Translations under genes and position numbers: made by a program | The notes under the pieces: generated by a model | The model's input: the letters and a program-made list of their open reading frames with translations, nothing else | Database searches by the model: none | What the model was told of the DNA's origin: nothing | Virus record (IMG/VR): IMGVR_UViG_3300023174_000545 | Coordinates: 1 to 27,469 of that record | Source: a virus | DNA: 27,469 nucleotides | Reading direction: 5' to 3' (one strand) | In this document: one piece after another, positions 12,751 through 20,529 of the stretch | Layout of the letters: each line of letters begins with the position of its first letter | How positions within the stretch are numbered: position 1 is the stretch's first letter

Positions 12751-12972
12751 CTACCACTTGCCAGCTGGGCATTCAGCCGTTGCCATTCTTATTTTAACCG
12801 CCATTAAACACCCACACTTAGTACAGAGATGCCCATTAAAATGCTCACACGCTTGGCATAAAATCCTTCTATTGTTTATAGATTCTGACTTCGCTACAGG
12901 TAGTCCAGCACCAACCCAAGTGCTAAGAGACTGAGTAAAACCCTTGACCTTGTGGCAAGCGGAGCAACTCAT
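12751..12972 (-). CDS. Small cysteine-rich zinc-ribbon protein
   Basis: This is 73 residues from ATG 12972 (TGATG overlap with the nucleotidyltransferase stop). Cysteines come as SCSAC at the N-terminus, then RILCQACEHF, LCTKCGCLM and ECPAGKW, enough for one or two zinc sites. The C-terminal half resembles a small protein found near tail and lysis genes in many phages (DUF6171-like), whose role is not known. It is coupled to the nucleotidyltransferase gene. No membrane part. The function is probably protein or nucleic acid binding. Confidence 0.75.
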   Translation of the reverse strand: MSCSACHKVKGFTQSLSTWVGAGLPVAKSESINNRRILCQACEHFNGHLCTKCGCLMAVKIRMATAECPAGKW

Positions 12973-13475
12973 CACTCTGCGCTCTCGTGCTCAAAAAGCT
13001 CTTTGATGCGTTCTCTAGCTAAATCACTATACTTTTCCCAAGAGCCGTGTTCTGGTGCTTGTTCTTCTTGGGTTTCGTAAAAGGATGGCTCGGCAATCCA
13101 TCCCCTGCCTATCATTTTTAGTTTTAAATTCATAGCCACCAAGTGCAATAGCGAAAACCTTTTATGCAAAAGCATTTCAAATGCTTTTTCATAGTCAAAT
13201 TTATGAATAGATGGCTTAGCAAAAATCCCCCTTTCCTTGCTAAAATTAAAGAGGTTACAAGATAAGTCCCAGTTAAAGGGGCTTTTCTGACAATGATAAA
13301 CCACGCAATTTTTAGTTAGCCAAAACTTCTGCCGGTTGTTTGGCCATTGAAAAATCCATTCTGGTTGTTCGTTAAAATAAAAATCAACATCGTTGAAACA
13401 TTCGCCAAGCAATAAATAATCCCTTACAATTCCCCCAGTAAAGATTCCGTTGCTTTCATATATTTTCTTTATCAT
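12972..13475 (-). CDS. Nucleotidyltransferase of the CCA/poly(A) polymerase head type
   Basis: This is 167 residues from ATG 13475 (ATGA overlap). The N-terminus carries FTGGIVRDYLL (12-22) and NDVDFYF (28-34): the G-G-x-V-R-D motif and D-x-D metal pair of class II CCA-adding enzymes and poly(A) polymerases. WDLSCNLF (69-76) matches the later R-R-D-F-T-x-N-A-type motif, giving the third acid at D70. The neck, body and tail domains of CCA enzymes are missing, so it is a minimal head domain. It would transfer nucleotides to an RNA, nucleotide or protein, but the substrate is open. It lies in the late region between distal tail genes and the lysis cassette, an unusual place. Confidence 0.72.
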   Translation of the reverse strand: MIKKIYESNGIFTGGIVRDYLLLGECFNDVDFYFNEQPEWIFQWPNNRQKFWLTKNCVVYHCQKSPFNWDLSCNLFNFSKERGIFAKPSIHKFDYEKAFEMLLHKRFSLLHLVAMNLKLKMIGRGWIAEPSFYETQEEQAPEHGSWEKYSDLARERIKELFEHESAE

Positions 13476-14137
13476 TCTGCTTTTGTTTCTTCTTCAACGG
13501 ATAGCTCAATTTCCAGAGTAGTATATCCGGCTTCTGGGCTAGTTGAACCACTTCCTCCAATTAAATATTGTTTAAATACAAATGGATTAGGTTCAAATTC
13601 ATCACCTCCAAAGCCCTTAAAAGTTACTTCCGCTGATCCCAATACGTCGTTACAATCGCTAAACCACGGCGCATAGATATTGTTATCGTGGGCTGGATAA
13701 ATTACGAGGGAAATTTGGGGATAGTACAAAGAATTGTTTTGTGTAAAATTACTGGTTATAGTAAAAACAACTGAATCTGTAATATCTTCATCTAGGCCAT
13801 CTGGTTCAGGATAAATATTTGTATAATGAAGTTTTTGTCCACAAGTATGAACAATCTCTCCGGGGCACACCCTGTTGCTCATCTTTTCATAGAGTGGGCT
13901 TGTATCCATTACGACTGACCCGCCACCATTAACAGTCACAGGTTGGATAGTAGGTGGATCGGTAGGTGGGCTTTTAAAAAACCACCTATATGTGTATCTT
14001 ATTTTATATACTTTCCACCATAAATACATTGCTTGTTCTAGTGTCATTGCGATAGGCAGATCACATACTGGAACTCCAGCGGGGACGCAAAACCCTTGTG
14101 CTTCTATTGGAAATCTTCCTAAACTCAAGAAGGCCAT
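13472..14137 (-). CDS. Late protein of unknown function, probably virion-associated
   Basis: This is 221 residues from ATG 14137; no Shine-Dalgarno is visible. A short N-terminal part has cysteines (GFCVPAGVPVCDLP) and a helix YLWWKVYKIRYTYRW. The remainder is beta-rich, with GGGSVVMD, VVFTITSNF, ISLVIYPAHDN and TLEIELSVEEE. Cysteines in CPGEIVHTCG might pair. It follows the fibre-like gene and is coupled to the nucleotidyltransferase gene, so a tail tip or fibre-assembly role is likely. No family is recognised. Confidence 0.7.
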   Translation of the reverse strand: MAFLSLGRFPIEAQGFCVPAGVPVCDLPIAMTLEQAMYLWWKVYKIRYTYRWFFKSPPTDPPTIQPVTVNGGGSVVMDTSPLYEKMSNRVCPGEIVHTCGQKLHYTNIYPEPDGLDEDITDSVVFTITSNFTQNNSLYYPQISLVIYPAHDNNIYAPWFSDCNDVLGSAEVTFKGFGGDEFEPNPFVFKQYLIGGSGSTSPEAGYTTLEIELSVEEETKAE

Positions 14138-14165
14138 AGGATTTCGTTAGGGGATTAGCCCAAGG

Positions 14166-15848
14166 TTAATAACCGATGACGGTGATGCGGTAGGTTGCAG
14201 TGTTTACATCCCTCGAAACGCTGTCTGCATTAACGCAAGACAAGCAGACAGTATTGGCTTGATAAACTACGCCTTGAATAATTGCACCTGCTGAAATTGC
14301 CGATGGTAAGCCAACTAAAACAATATCATTTACTGCCGCACCAGTCATAACCACATCCCGATAATGCTGATCGTTGCCAGCAAGAGTTCCAAATGAAACT
14401 GAGGTAAGCGTTGTGACTGTTCGAGGAGATTGCGGAAGCACGCCGTAAGTTGTGCCACTTGCGATTAGTCCAGTATTGATTAGGCCAGAAACAACATTAA
14501 CTGCCGTGGGCTGAGTGTAGGAAATTAAGCCAATGTTTGTTAGTCCAGAGACGATGTTTACGCCAGAGGGTTGAGCGGTGGGCGTGTTGCCATAAAAACC
14601 CATTACACCAGAGAGGGCTAGGCCAGTAGCAAAGCTAACCACATTTGAACCAGAACTATTTACTAGGGTGCGCCCACCATAGTTCACGGCAGTAACTCCG
14701 CTAGAAGATTTTAATGCTCGATTGGTCGCATTTACATTTGTAGCAGAATCGGCGATGAATCCAGCGTCCACTTGTGCCTTGGTATAGTACAGAGCCAAGT
14801 CGGCGGGGGCTAAAGCACCAGTCAAAATTAAATCTTTGCTGATTGATGTGGTGTATTGGAGGAGAGTCTTTGTTTGACCATTCTCCGTCATTTCAATTTC
14901 TAGCGTAGGGGTGATGGTATCTGTGTTTGCCTCGTTGAATAGTTCCTCCATCTCACTTGTAGACATTGTGATCGTGGATGTGTACCAACTATAAGTTTGT
15001 ATGCCTGTGGAGTCCAGTTCAAGGGCGGTAGATATATTTTGTAGGCCAAGACTATTTACAAAAGATATGATCAATCCCCTTTTTGAATCGCTTACAACGG
15101 ATATATTTCCCGACCCAATTCCAGTTATTGCTGAAAGCGATCCAGCAACATTACCTGCGCTCTGATTGTAGGCGATGGCCGTGGAATAGCCGCCATAGGC
15201 CAAGCTATACGAACCGCCATAAACATCGTTTCCAATAGTGAGTGCATAGGTTTCATTTAGTGTTGCCGAGCCATCTTGTATTTTAGTTAAGGCCACGCCT
15301 GTTCCAGAAACTGAGGTGAATGAGCTAGTAAATACAGCCGGGTTGCGGCTCAATGAGACGATTTGCTGTGCATAGACAGAGGCAGTTGGTACTCTCCGTG
15401 TATTAACTTGAACCGCCGCCGTTGGGAAAAGCGTGAACGGCAACGCCCCAAAGCTGAGTGCTGTATTTGCGGTGGCCGCCGTGATAATCCAAGCTGAACC
15501 AGAATCACCATAGGTGGCTACGCCCACATTCCCTGCGATAGCACTAACCGCAGAAAGCACTTGAGCGGTAGTAGCGTTAAAGGATATGGCCGTTGAAGTT
15601 CCTGTGGTAGTAGTTAGCTTGAATTGGCCGTCTGTTGCAGTTGCATCAATATTGCCAATTCCAAGAGAAAAGGATGGAGAAGAAAGAATAGCATCGGTAT
15701 ATGCCCCACTTGCGTTGCGTTCCAACACCCTAATTCTAAAGGGGTAAACATCGTTGCGAGTGAAAGCTGGCAATGTCCCATATGGCGCATCTCCACCATT
15801 TAATAACCCACCAGACTTGTCTAAAAGAATATCAATGTTGGATGCCAT
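14166..15848 (-). CDS. Tail fibre/receptor-binding-type protein
   Basis: This is 560 residues from ATG 15848 with AAGGAG upstream. The composition is rich in S, T, A and G with beta-repeat character throughout. A 20-residue tandem motif near residues 430-470 reads QPSGVNIVSGLTNIGLIS then QPTAVNVVSGLINTGLIA. A helix with ALYYTKAQVDAGF around 350-365 resembles linkers before fibre shafts. The C-terminal 85 residues form a compact beta domain (QHYRDVVMTGAAVNDIV, ending ATYRITVIGY) that may be the tip contacting the host. It sits after the tape measure and distal tail genes. No enzyme motif is seen. Receptor binding is inferred from position and composition. Confidence 0.75.
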   Translation of the reverse strand: MASNIDILLDKSGGLLNGGDAPYGTLPAFTRNDVYPFRIRVLERNASGAYTDAILSSPSFSLGIGNIDATATDGQFKLTTTTGTSTAISFNATTAQVLSAVSAIAGNVGVATYGDSGSAWIITAATANTALSFGALPFTLFPTAAVQVNTRRVPTASVYAQQIVSLSRNPAVFTSSFTSVSGTGVALTKIQDGSATLNETYALTIGNDVYGGSYSLAYGGYSTAIAYNQSAGNVAGSLSAITGIGSGNISVVSDSKRGLIISFVNSLGLQNISTALELDSTGIQTYSWYTSTITMSTSEMEELFNEANTDTITPTLEIEMTENGQTKTLLQYTTSISKDLILTGALAPADLALYYTKAQVDAGFIADSATNVNATNRALKSSSGVTAVNYGGRTLVNSSGSNVVSFATGLALSGVMGFYGNTPTAQPSGVNIVSGLTNIGLISYTQPTAVNVVSGLINTGLIASGTTYGVLPQSPRTVTTLTSVSFGTLAGNDQHYRDVVMTGAAVNDIVLVGLPSAISAGAIIQGVVYQANTVCLSCVNADSVSRDVNTATYRITVIGY

Positions 15849-15872
15849 ATTGATTACTCCTTGTCACTTGGC

Positions 15873-16121
15873 CTATTCTTCTTTTGGAGGAACATAGACA
15901 TAAACAACCAATGTAGATGGAGTGCCATTAGAGCAAACATTTAATGTGACTCGTTCCGCATCTAAATGGAGCTTAATCCCATCGTCAACTTCTTCTGTTT
16001 TTATTGAATACCCAGCAAGCGGAACAGTACATTCAATCCTTCTAACCATCTTCCTAAATTTGTCGCCAGATATCTTCATATCTTTATCGGGCAACATATC
16101 GAGTTTGGATTCTCTTGGCAT
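15873..16121 (-). CDS. Small distal tail region protein of unknown function
   Basis: This is 82 residues from ATG 16121 with GGAGGG upstream. Charged helices at the N-terminus (MPRESKLDMLPDKDMKI) lead to alternating strands (AGYSIKTEEV, GIKLHLDAERVTLNV, TLVVYVYVPPKEE). It is probably a small beta protein of the baseplate or fibre base. There is no similarity that can be named. The gene is short, but the good ribosome site and close packing support it. Confidence 0.7.
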   Translation of the reverse strand: MPRESKLDMLPDKDMKISGDKFRKMVRRIECTVPLAGYSIKTEEVDDGIKLHLDAERVTLNVCSNGTPSTLVVYVYVPPKEE

Positions 16122-16124
16122 AGA

Positions 16125-16925
16125 TTACCCTCCGTAGGCGGGATAGTTATACATTAAGGTGCTTGCTTGTGTATTTTCGTCTGATGGGCCATAAAATGTT
16201 GCCGTGCCAGCCTCAGAAAAGAAAAGCGACGCAAGCAAAAGCCCTCCACGCCGTTCTGTAATTACACGCTTACAAGTAAATCCATAGTAGAATATTTGAT
16301 AACCAAATCGAATCGTCGAATTGGGAGATGGAGTAACAATGACGGTATTGCCATAAATCCCCGGCTCTTTCTTTGGGAAAGGCAAAGACACCCCACGGAA
16401 TGCTCTTGGCATTACTCTGGAAAAATACTCTTGATATATAGAATTTTCGCCACCACTCCCCCCAAGTGCCAAGAATTTTACTTCAATTTCTTGCCCAATT
16501 CCGTCGTATGCCTTCTCCCCATTAAGATCAATAGCAAAAGACCCATCAAGTCCAAATATAAGCGGGCCTCCTTGCCTAATAAATACTTTGGGAGTAGCGG
16601 AGTCGATGGGGTTTCTTGTCCCAACTACTTGCACTGTGAGTGCGGATAGCCCACCATTCATCGGAGTAACCTCAACATTTTCTACAACATACGATGATTC
16701 TTTAACCGTGGGGCTTGCAATTATGCCTTTATAAGCCCCCGAGAGAACAAGGTTTCCATCAAATACATCGTCCTTTTTGGGGATGTATTGATCTACGATT
16801 TCAGTCTTTAGCGTATATTCGTATGTGATATAATTGAAACCATACTCATCTGTCTGTGACTTTTTCTGATTTAGGATTGGAAATGTGCCAACTATATTTG
16901 TAGCCGTAACTGTATTTGTAGCCAT
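16125..16925 (-). CDS. Distal tail/baseplate-like structural protein
   Basis: This is 266 residues from ATG 16925. It directly follows the tape measure gene, where distal tail and tail tip proteins lie in siphoviruses. It is beta-rich with GTRNPIDSATPKVF, GLDGSFAIDLNGEKAYDG and RFGYQIFYYGFTCKRVIT. A clear ribosome site is absent just before the ATG; AGGAGA is far upstream inside the tape measure gene. No family was recognised, and the tail assignment rests on order. Confidence 0.65.
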   Translation of the reverse strand: MATNTVTATNIVGTFPILNQKKSQTDEYGFNYITYEYTLKTEIVDQYIPKKDDVFDGNLVLSGAYKGIIASPTVKESSYVVENVEVTPMNGGLSALTVQVVGTRNPIDSATPKVFIRQGGPLIFGLDGSFAIDLNGEKAYDGIGQEIEVKFLALGGSGGENSIYQEYFSRVMPRAFRGVSLPFPKKEPGIYGNTVIVTPSPNSTIRFGYQIFYYGFTCKRVITERRGGLLLASLFFSEAGTATFYGPSDENTQASTLMYNYPAYGG

Positions 16926-16929
16926 ATAA

Positions 16930-18615
16930 TTATTTTACATATGCGTATGTTCGCATCTCCTTGAGGTTATCTTCCAATAGTTTATATATATCTTGCAAGC
17001 CCTTTTGTTGTTCGCCCTTGCCGGTTCTATCACCTCTGTCTCGCTTTTCTCCACTTTCTTGAGCTACTCTTTCAAATTCTTTGGCACTTTCACTAGCTTT
17101 ATCAAGAGAGTCTGCAAGATCAGAAGCGCTTTCTCCGCTATCCATAAAATCTTCAACCATATTCCCAGAGTTTTCCGTCATACTACTAGAGAAATTATTT
17201 GCGCTTTCCATTGCGCTATCAAAATCAGTTCCCAAATCAGATAGATTAGTTGAGAAAGTATCTGTTTTATAAGACGCTTTGCTGGTGTTATTAGAAAAAT
17301 CAGACAATTCTGATTGTGCTTTTGTAACAGATTTTGCCATTTCATTTGTGCCTAAAGAGGCTTTACCTTGTGCCTCTGCGGCCGCTTTAGCTTCGTCTGC
17401 CAGCCTATTCATAGCATCGGTTTTGCCGGTAAATCTTGTGTCTCCTGCGGCCGCTCTTTCCTGCTTTATTTCATCTATTTTTCTTTGTATTTCTGCGTCG
17501 GCGGCTTCTGTTTTTCCTTTTTCAAACGCTATTCCCGTTTGTTTTTGAAGTCCCACTTCATAGCTTGTGGGTCTACCACCACCTCTTGACGCAGACCCTC
17601 CACTCATAGAACTAGCAACAGACGATGCTTGTTCTGCTGTATTTTGCTTTTGAGATTCTTGTGCTTGAGCTAGGTTTTGTTGTAGTTCTTGCTGTCGAGC
17701 CGCTTTAGCTTCTTCCGCTTTTAGCTCTGCATCTATCCTCTTCTGCATCTGCTCTTGGGATTTTACCTCTGCATCGTATAGTTCGTTGAATCTTTTTTGT
17801 TGGGCTTCTCCTAGCTCCTTTTCTTTCTTTATTGTGTCGTCTAACTGCTTTTGCTTTTGAGTTGCTAGCTCTGCCTCAGCCTTCCCTCGTTCATCGGCAA
17901 ACTTTGCTCGTATCTCATCGGCTTGCATCGCATATTTTTGAGTGACCGCAAGTGCTGTTGATGCTTCTTTAATCGCATCAATCCCCTCTAGTTCTTTTTC
18001 TAAAGCCCTCTCATTTGCCGCAAGAGCCTTCCCCTCTGCGTCTAGTCCCTTAATCCTAGATAAGTGTGCAAGCTCTGATTCTGCCCCAGCTTTTCTAATT
18101 GCTATTGCTTGATCTTCCGATTGTTTTGCAAGCTCCCTCATCCTGTCCGTCGATTGCATTAGGCCGTCGATGATATTTAGCATCGGGCTTTCGTTAATCT
18201 TCTTAATTTCCTCAGTTATCTTTTTTGCTACGCCCTCAAATGTCTTTGCTTGGCCGACCGCATCAGCAAAAGTCAATGCCTTGCCAGAGCTTTCCATACC
18301 AGCAAAAGCATCTGCAACAGCTTTTTCTGATTCCTTAACGGCTTGCTCAATTTTGCTAAATCCATCTACAACAGTTTTGACGGCTATAACCACGCCGGTT
18401 GCCGCTAGGGATGAGCCGAGAATCCTAGAGAAAGCCCCTAGTGCGGCAGAGGCGACATCAGACCCATCCCTAGCTTGAGCAATATCTTGAGCAAAACTTT
18501 TTAATGCACCCGATGCCTTCCTTGAGGATACATCTAACCCCCCAACGCTTTTATCAAATCTACGCAATCCCGAATCATCGGCTTGCGTCTCGATCTTAAA
18601 GATTAGCGGTTCCAT
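16930..18615 (-). CDS. Tape measure protein
   Basis: This is 561 residues from ATG 18615, one base after the upstream stop. The N-terminus (IFKIETQADDSGLRRFD) is like those of tape measure proteins. A hydrophobic segment at about 66-85 (LGSSLAATGVVIAVKTVVDG) is followed by about 400 residues of coiled coil rich in A, K, E and Q. The last third is S/D/N-rich (NNFSSSMTENSGNMVEDFMD). Tape measure proteins set tail length at roughly 1.5 angstrom per residue, so a short tail of about 80 nm is expected. The place after a chaperone frameshift pair and before distal tail genes supports the call. Confidence 0.88.
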   Translation of the reverse strand: MEPLIFKIETQADDSGLRRFDKSVGGLDVSSRKASGALKSFAQDIAQARDGSDVASAALGAFSRILGSSLAATGVVIAVKTVVDGFSKIEQAVKESEKAVADAFAGMESSGKALTFADAVGQAKTFEGVAKKITEEIKKINESPMLNIIDGLMQSTDRMRELAKQSEDQAIAIRKAGAESELAHLSRIKGLDAEGKALAANERALEKELEGIDAIKEASTALAVTQKYAMQADEIRAKFADERGKAEAELATQKQKQLDDTIKKEKELGEAQQKRFNELYDAEVKSQEQMQKRIDAELKAEEAKAARQQELQQNLAQAQESQKQNTAEQASSVASSMSGGSASRGGGRPTSYEVGLQKQTGIAFEKGKTEAADAEIQRKIDEIKQERAAAGDTRFTGKTDAMNRLADEAKAAAEAQGKASLGTNEMAKSVTKAQSELSDFSNNTSKASYKTDTFSTNLSDLGTDFDSAMESANNFSSSMTENSGNMVEDFMDSGESASDLADSLDKASESAKEFERVAQESGEKRDRGDRTGKGEQQKGLQDIYKLLEDNLKEMRTYAYVK

Positions 18616-18616
18616 T

Positions 18617-19504
18617 TTAGACTGCCTTCACCTTTATTTTCTTACCGAACCACGCTTGAGAATTTCTTTCGATCACCAGCTTATAGATTGATGCAATTTC
18701 GGCCGCAACGCCCTTCATCAGTCCTGCCTCCTGTTTTTCTCTTGCCCTTGCGATGTCATTCGAACTTCGCATAGGAGTTCCCTTGTATCTTAGGTCAAAC
18801 ACGCCTGCTCCATTGTAAATCTCGAATCGGTTGCTTCCCGGAGCTAATCTTGTAATATTCGCCCCGCCTCCGTAAGCCTTGCCAGAAAGTCTTTCAAGTG
18901 TAGCTGAACCAAAATCGCCCTTGCTAAACGACTTTCCCAAAGCGGCGGCAGCACAAGCCCAACCAATCCTTAGAAACTTTGAACTTCTCATTCTTGCCTG
19001 AACAAAGGGCTTGGATTTTCCGTCCATAAATCTTGCAACTCCCTGCGACGGCCCTGTATTTCTAGGTGTTTTTGAACCTATAATTGGCTTAAACTTATAT
19101 ACAGTCTCTTTCCCAAAATCTGTTAGACCCTTGTTAAAATACTTCTTTTTTGTGATCTTCATACCTACAACCATCTTTTTAGTTCCACCAAGAGGATGAA
19201 GTCCCATATTTTTTCTTTGCCAATTTATTAGCTTATAAAGGCCGACATATTGCGTGTTTCCAGTACGCTTTTTACCATTGTCTTTTGTGATAGGCAAGGC
19301 TAGAAGATTTGCCTTAATGTTTGCTCGTGGGGAAAAGTATGTATTTTGTGCGGCCTTAAAGGCTATATTTGCCATCTTTTCTTTAACTGAATCATACACG
19401 CTTTGATTGCGACTTTTCACATAATCCTCTAAGGCTTTCTGAACTTGTGCGTAGTTAGACACGATGCCCCCATCTTTGCCCACGGACGCAGTCAGAATAT
19501 TCAT
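18617..19504 (-). CDS. Tail-region structural protein of unknown function
   Basis: This is 295 residues from ATG 19504 with AAGGGGG upstream. It is a basic protein with many lysines and glycine loops (GGTKKMVVGMKITKKKYF, KAYGGGANITRLAPG) and some cysteine near residue 185 (RIGWACAAAALG). It lies between the tail assembly chaperone and the tape measure gene, where an extra structural or assembly gene is sometimes found. No motif links it to a known family. It is probably part of the virion or its assembly. Confidence 0.65.
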   Translation of the reverse strand: MNILTASVGKDGGIVSNYAQVQKALEDYVKSRNQSVYDSVKEKMANIAFKAAQNTYFSPRANIKANLLALPITKDNGKKRTGNTQYVGLYKLINWQRKNMGLHPLGGTKKMVVGMKITKKKYFNKGLTDFGKETVYKFKPIIGSKTPRNTGPSQGVARFMDGKSKPFVQARMRSSKFLRIGWACAAAALGKSFSKGDFGSATLERLSGKAYGGGANITRLAPGSNRFEIYNGAGVFDLRYKGTPMRSSNDIARAREKQEAGLMKGVAAEIASIYKLVIERNSQAWFGKKIKVKAV

Positions 19505-19522
19505 TATATACCCCCTTGGATG

Positions 19523-19738
19523 TTAAACTTCTATGCCCATCAGTTGTGCCATCTCCTTTTTCTCAGAAGAAGAAATCGATGTTTCTCGCATTAACCGCAC
19601 ACCCTCCTCATACAAATAGGTGTGAACTCCTTGGTTGAGGGCGCAGATTGGTAAATCCCAAAGCATATATTCGAGACTCCATCCGGTGCGTTGTGCCAGC
19701 GTGAAAAAGGTGTAGGCAGTCCAAGCTGGCGTTACTCG
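19523..19738 (-). CDS. T-domain frame of the tail chaperone (no own start)
   Basis: This 71-codon open frame follows the slippery site in the -1 register, reading RVTPAWTAYTFFTLA and on through LPICALNQGVHTYLYEEG to MGIEV. It overlaps the first frame by only a few codons. It lacks a start codon at its 5' end, so it looks like noncoding sequence to gene callers. The helical, charged C-terminus is usual for T domains that bind the tape measure. Confidence 0.78.
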   Translation of the reverse strand, partial: RVTPAWTAYTFFTLAQRTGWSLEYMLWDLPICALNQGVHTYLYEEGVRLMRETSISSSEKKEMAQLMGIEV

Positions 19739-20115
19739 TTTCCCATCGAGAAGCCTTCGCCACTGCTAGATATGATGGAAACTCTTGCCTTGCTTGCCTC
19801 CTCAATAATGGAGGAAACGATGTTTGTCGCCGTATCCCTATCCTCTTGAGTCTTGTCCGACACCCAATCAAACAGACTTTCCTTAAAAGCCTCCTTGTCC
19901 CATGCTAGCTTGATGGCCTCTTTGCGGTTTTTAGCTAGGAGGATGTGAAGATATAGAAACGCCCATACAAAATAGACTGGGGAATCTTCCTTTTCCTTTG
20001 CTTGAATCATAAGGAGGCGAGAGCCTTCTGTGTATTCAGCTAGGGGTTGCCCCTTGAAGTCCCTGCCGGGACGGACAAAGGTTGCGTTCAATTCTTCATT
20101 TAGGATATCACTCAT
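19523..20115 (-). CDS. Frameshifted tail assembly chaperone fusion (G-T type)
   Basis: Reading starts at ATG 20115 and shifts by -1 at GGGAAAC (19738-19744), entering a second frame that ends with TAA at 19523. The expected product is about 197 residues: 126 from the first frame plus 71 from the second (starting RVTPAWTAY). In lambda and many siphoviruses such a G-T fusion, made at low frequency, loads onto the tape measure and is absent from the finished tail. The second frame has no ATG near its beginning, so it is only made by the shift. Sequence signals and gene order agree. Confidence 0.8.
19695..19730 (-). promoter_or_regulatory. Hairpin downstream of the slippery site
   Basis: On the minus strand, GCCAGC (19730-19725) pairs exactly with GCTGGC (19700-19695), enclosing a 24-base loop. 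The stem starts 7 bases after the slippery heptamer, the spacing typical for stimulatory structures in -1 frameshifting. The long loop leaves room for a pseudoknot. The stem is only 6 bp, so its strength is untested. Confidence 0.6.
19732..20115 (-). CDS. Tail assembly chaperone (G-type frame)
   Basis: This is 127 residues from ATG 20115 to TAA 19732, mostly helical, with RLLMIQAKEKEDSPVYFVWA and then LAWDKEAFKESLFDWV. The C-terminal segment SIISSSGEGFSMGNE is loose and runs into the slippery site. In phage families of this type the unshifted protein is the main product and coats the tape measure before tail tube polymerisation. The first gene upstream ends one base before this start. Confidence 0.78.
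   Translation of the reverse strand: MSDILNEELNATFVRPGRDFKGQPLAEYTEGSRLLMIQAKEKEDSPVYFVWAFLYLHILLAKNRKEAIKLAWDKEAFKESLFDWVSDKTQEDRDTATNIVSSIIEEASKARVSIISSSGEGFSMGNE
19738..19744 (-). promoter_or_regulatory. -1 frameshift slippery heptamer GGGAAAC
   Basis: In the first frame the codons read ATG GGA AAC GAG TAA, so G-GGA-AAC is a perfect X-XXY-YYZ heptamer, placed one codon before the stop. Slipping back one base re-pairs as GGG AAA and continues with CGA GTA ACG in the T frame. It lies at the end of the gene just where tail chaperone shifts occur in siphoviruses. Confidence 0.82.
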
Positions 20116-20116
20116 T

Positions 20117-20494
20117 TTATATTGCCCTCAAGATGGCCTTCTTTAGCTCTGGTTTGGCGTTTATAGGGACGAGGAGCGTCTGCCCCCCTCTCTTTATGAT
20201 CTGGATTGGCTCGGCTCTTTTAACCAATCCTAGAAGCGTTTCTCGGTTCTCTAGTGCCGCTCGGACATATCGAATTGGGCTTTCGCTGTCTGACTTCATA
20301 TCCCCCCAGTTTCTTTCCATCTCTGCTTTGGCTTCTGTCCCCTCCCCACTATTAAACCAGAAAGTAACTTGCCTACTGCCATCCTCTTTTACGATATGGG
20401 TGACTGGGTCTGATTGGCGTAGCGTCCCTCCGAAAGCGGCCACGCAAGAGGCAATCTTGATATTTGTTGTTCCCCAGTAGGAAGTGCCTTGCAT
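20117..20494 (-). CDS. Tail-module protein of unknown function
   Basis: This is 125 residues from ATG 20494; no good ribosome site is visible. The N-terminus has short strands (YWGTTNIKIASCVAAFGG), then VTFWFNSGEG, a helix with PIRYVRAALENRETLLGLV, and a basic C-terminal helix KPELKKAILRAI. It lies between the candidate tail-tube gene and the tail chaperone. It may be a virion or assembly protein. No family is recognised. Confidence 0.65.
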   Translation of the reverse strand: MQGTSYWGTTNIKIASCVAAFGGTLRQSDPVTHIVKEDGSRQVTFWFNSGEGTEAKAEMERNWGDMKSDSESPIRYVRAALENRETLLGLVKRAEPIQIIKRGGQTLLVPINAKPELKKAILRAI

Positions 20495-20529
20495 AAGTTT
20501 AGGATTTCAATAGAGGATTAGAACCCCTA

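Noticed and set aside
14166-15848. Diversity-generating retroelement target in the fibre-like gene
   Set aside because: No reverse transcriptase frame, template repeat or adenine-biased variable repeat was seen in the window.
19608-19871. 87-codon minus-strand frame over the chaperone region
   Set aside because: It is in the third register and is rich in R, S and P without pattern. The G frame and the -1 T frame use the other two registers and fit the family layout.
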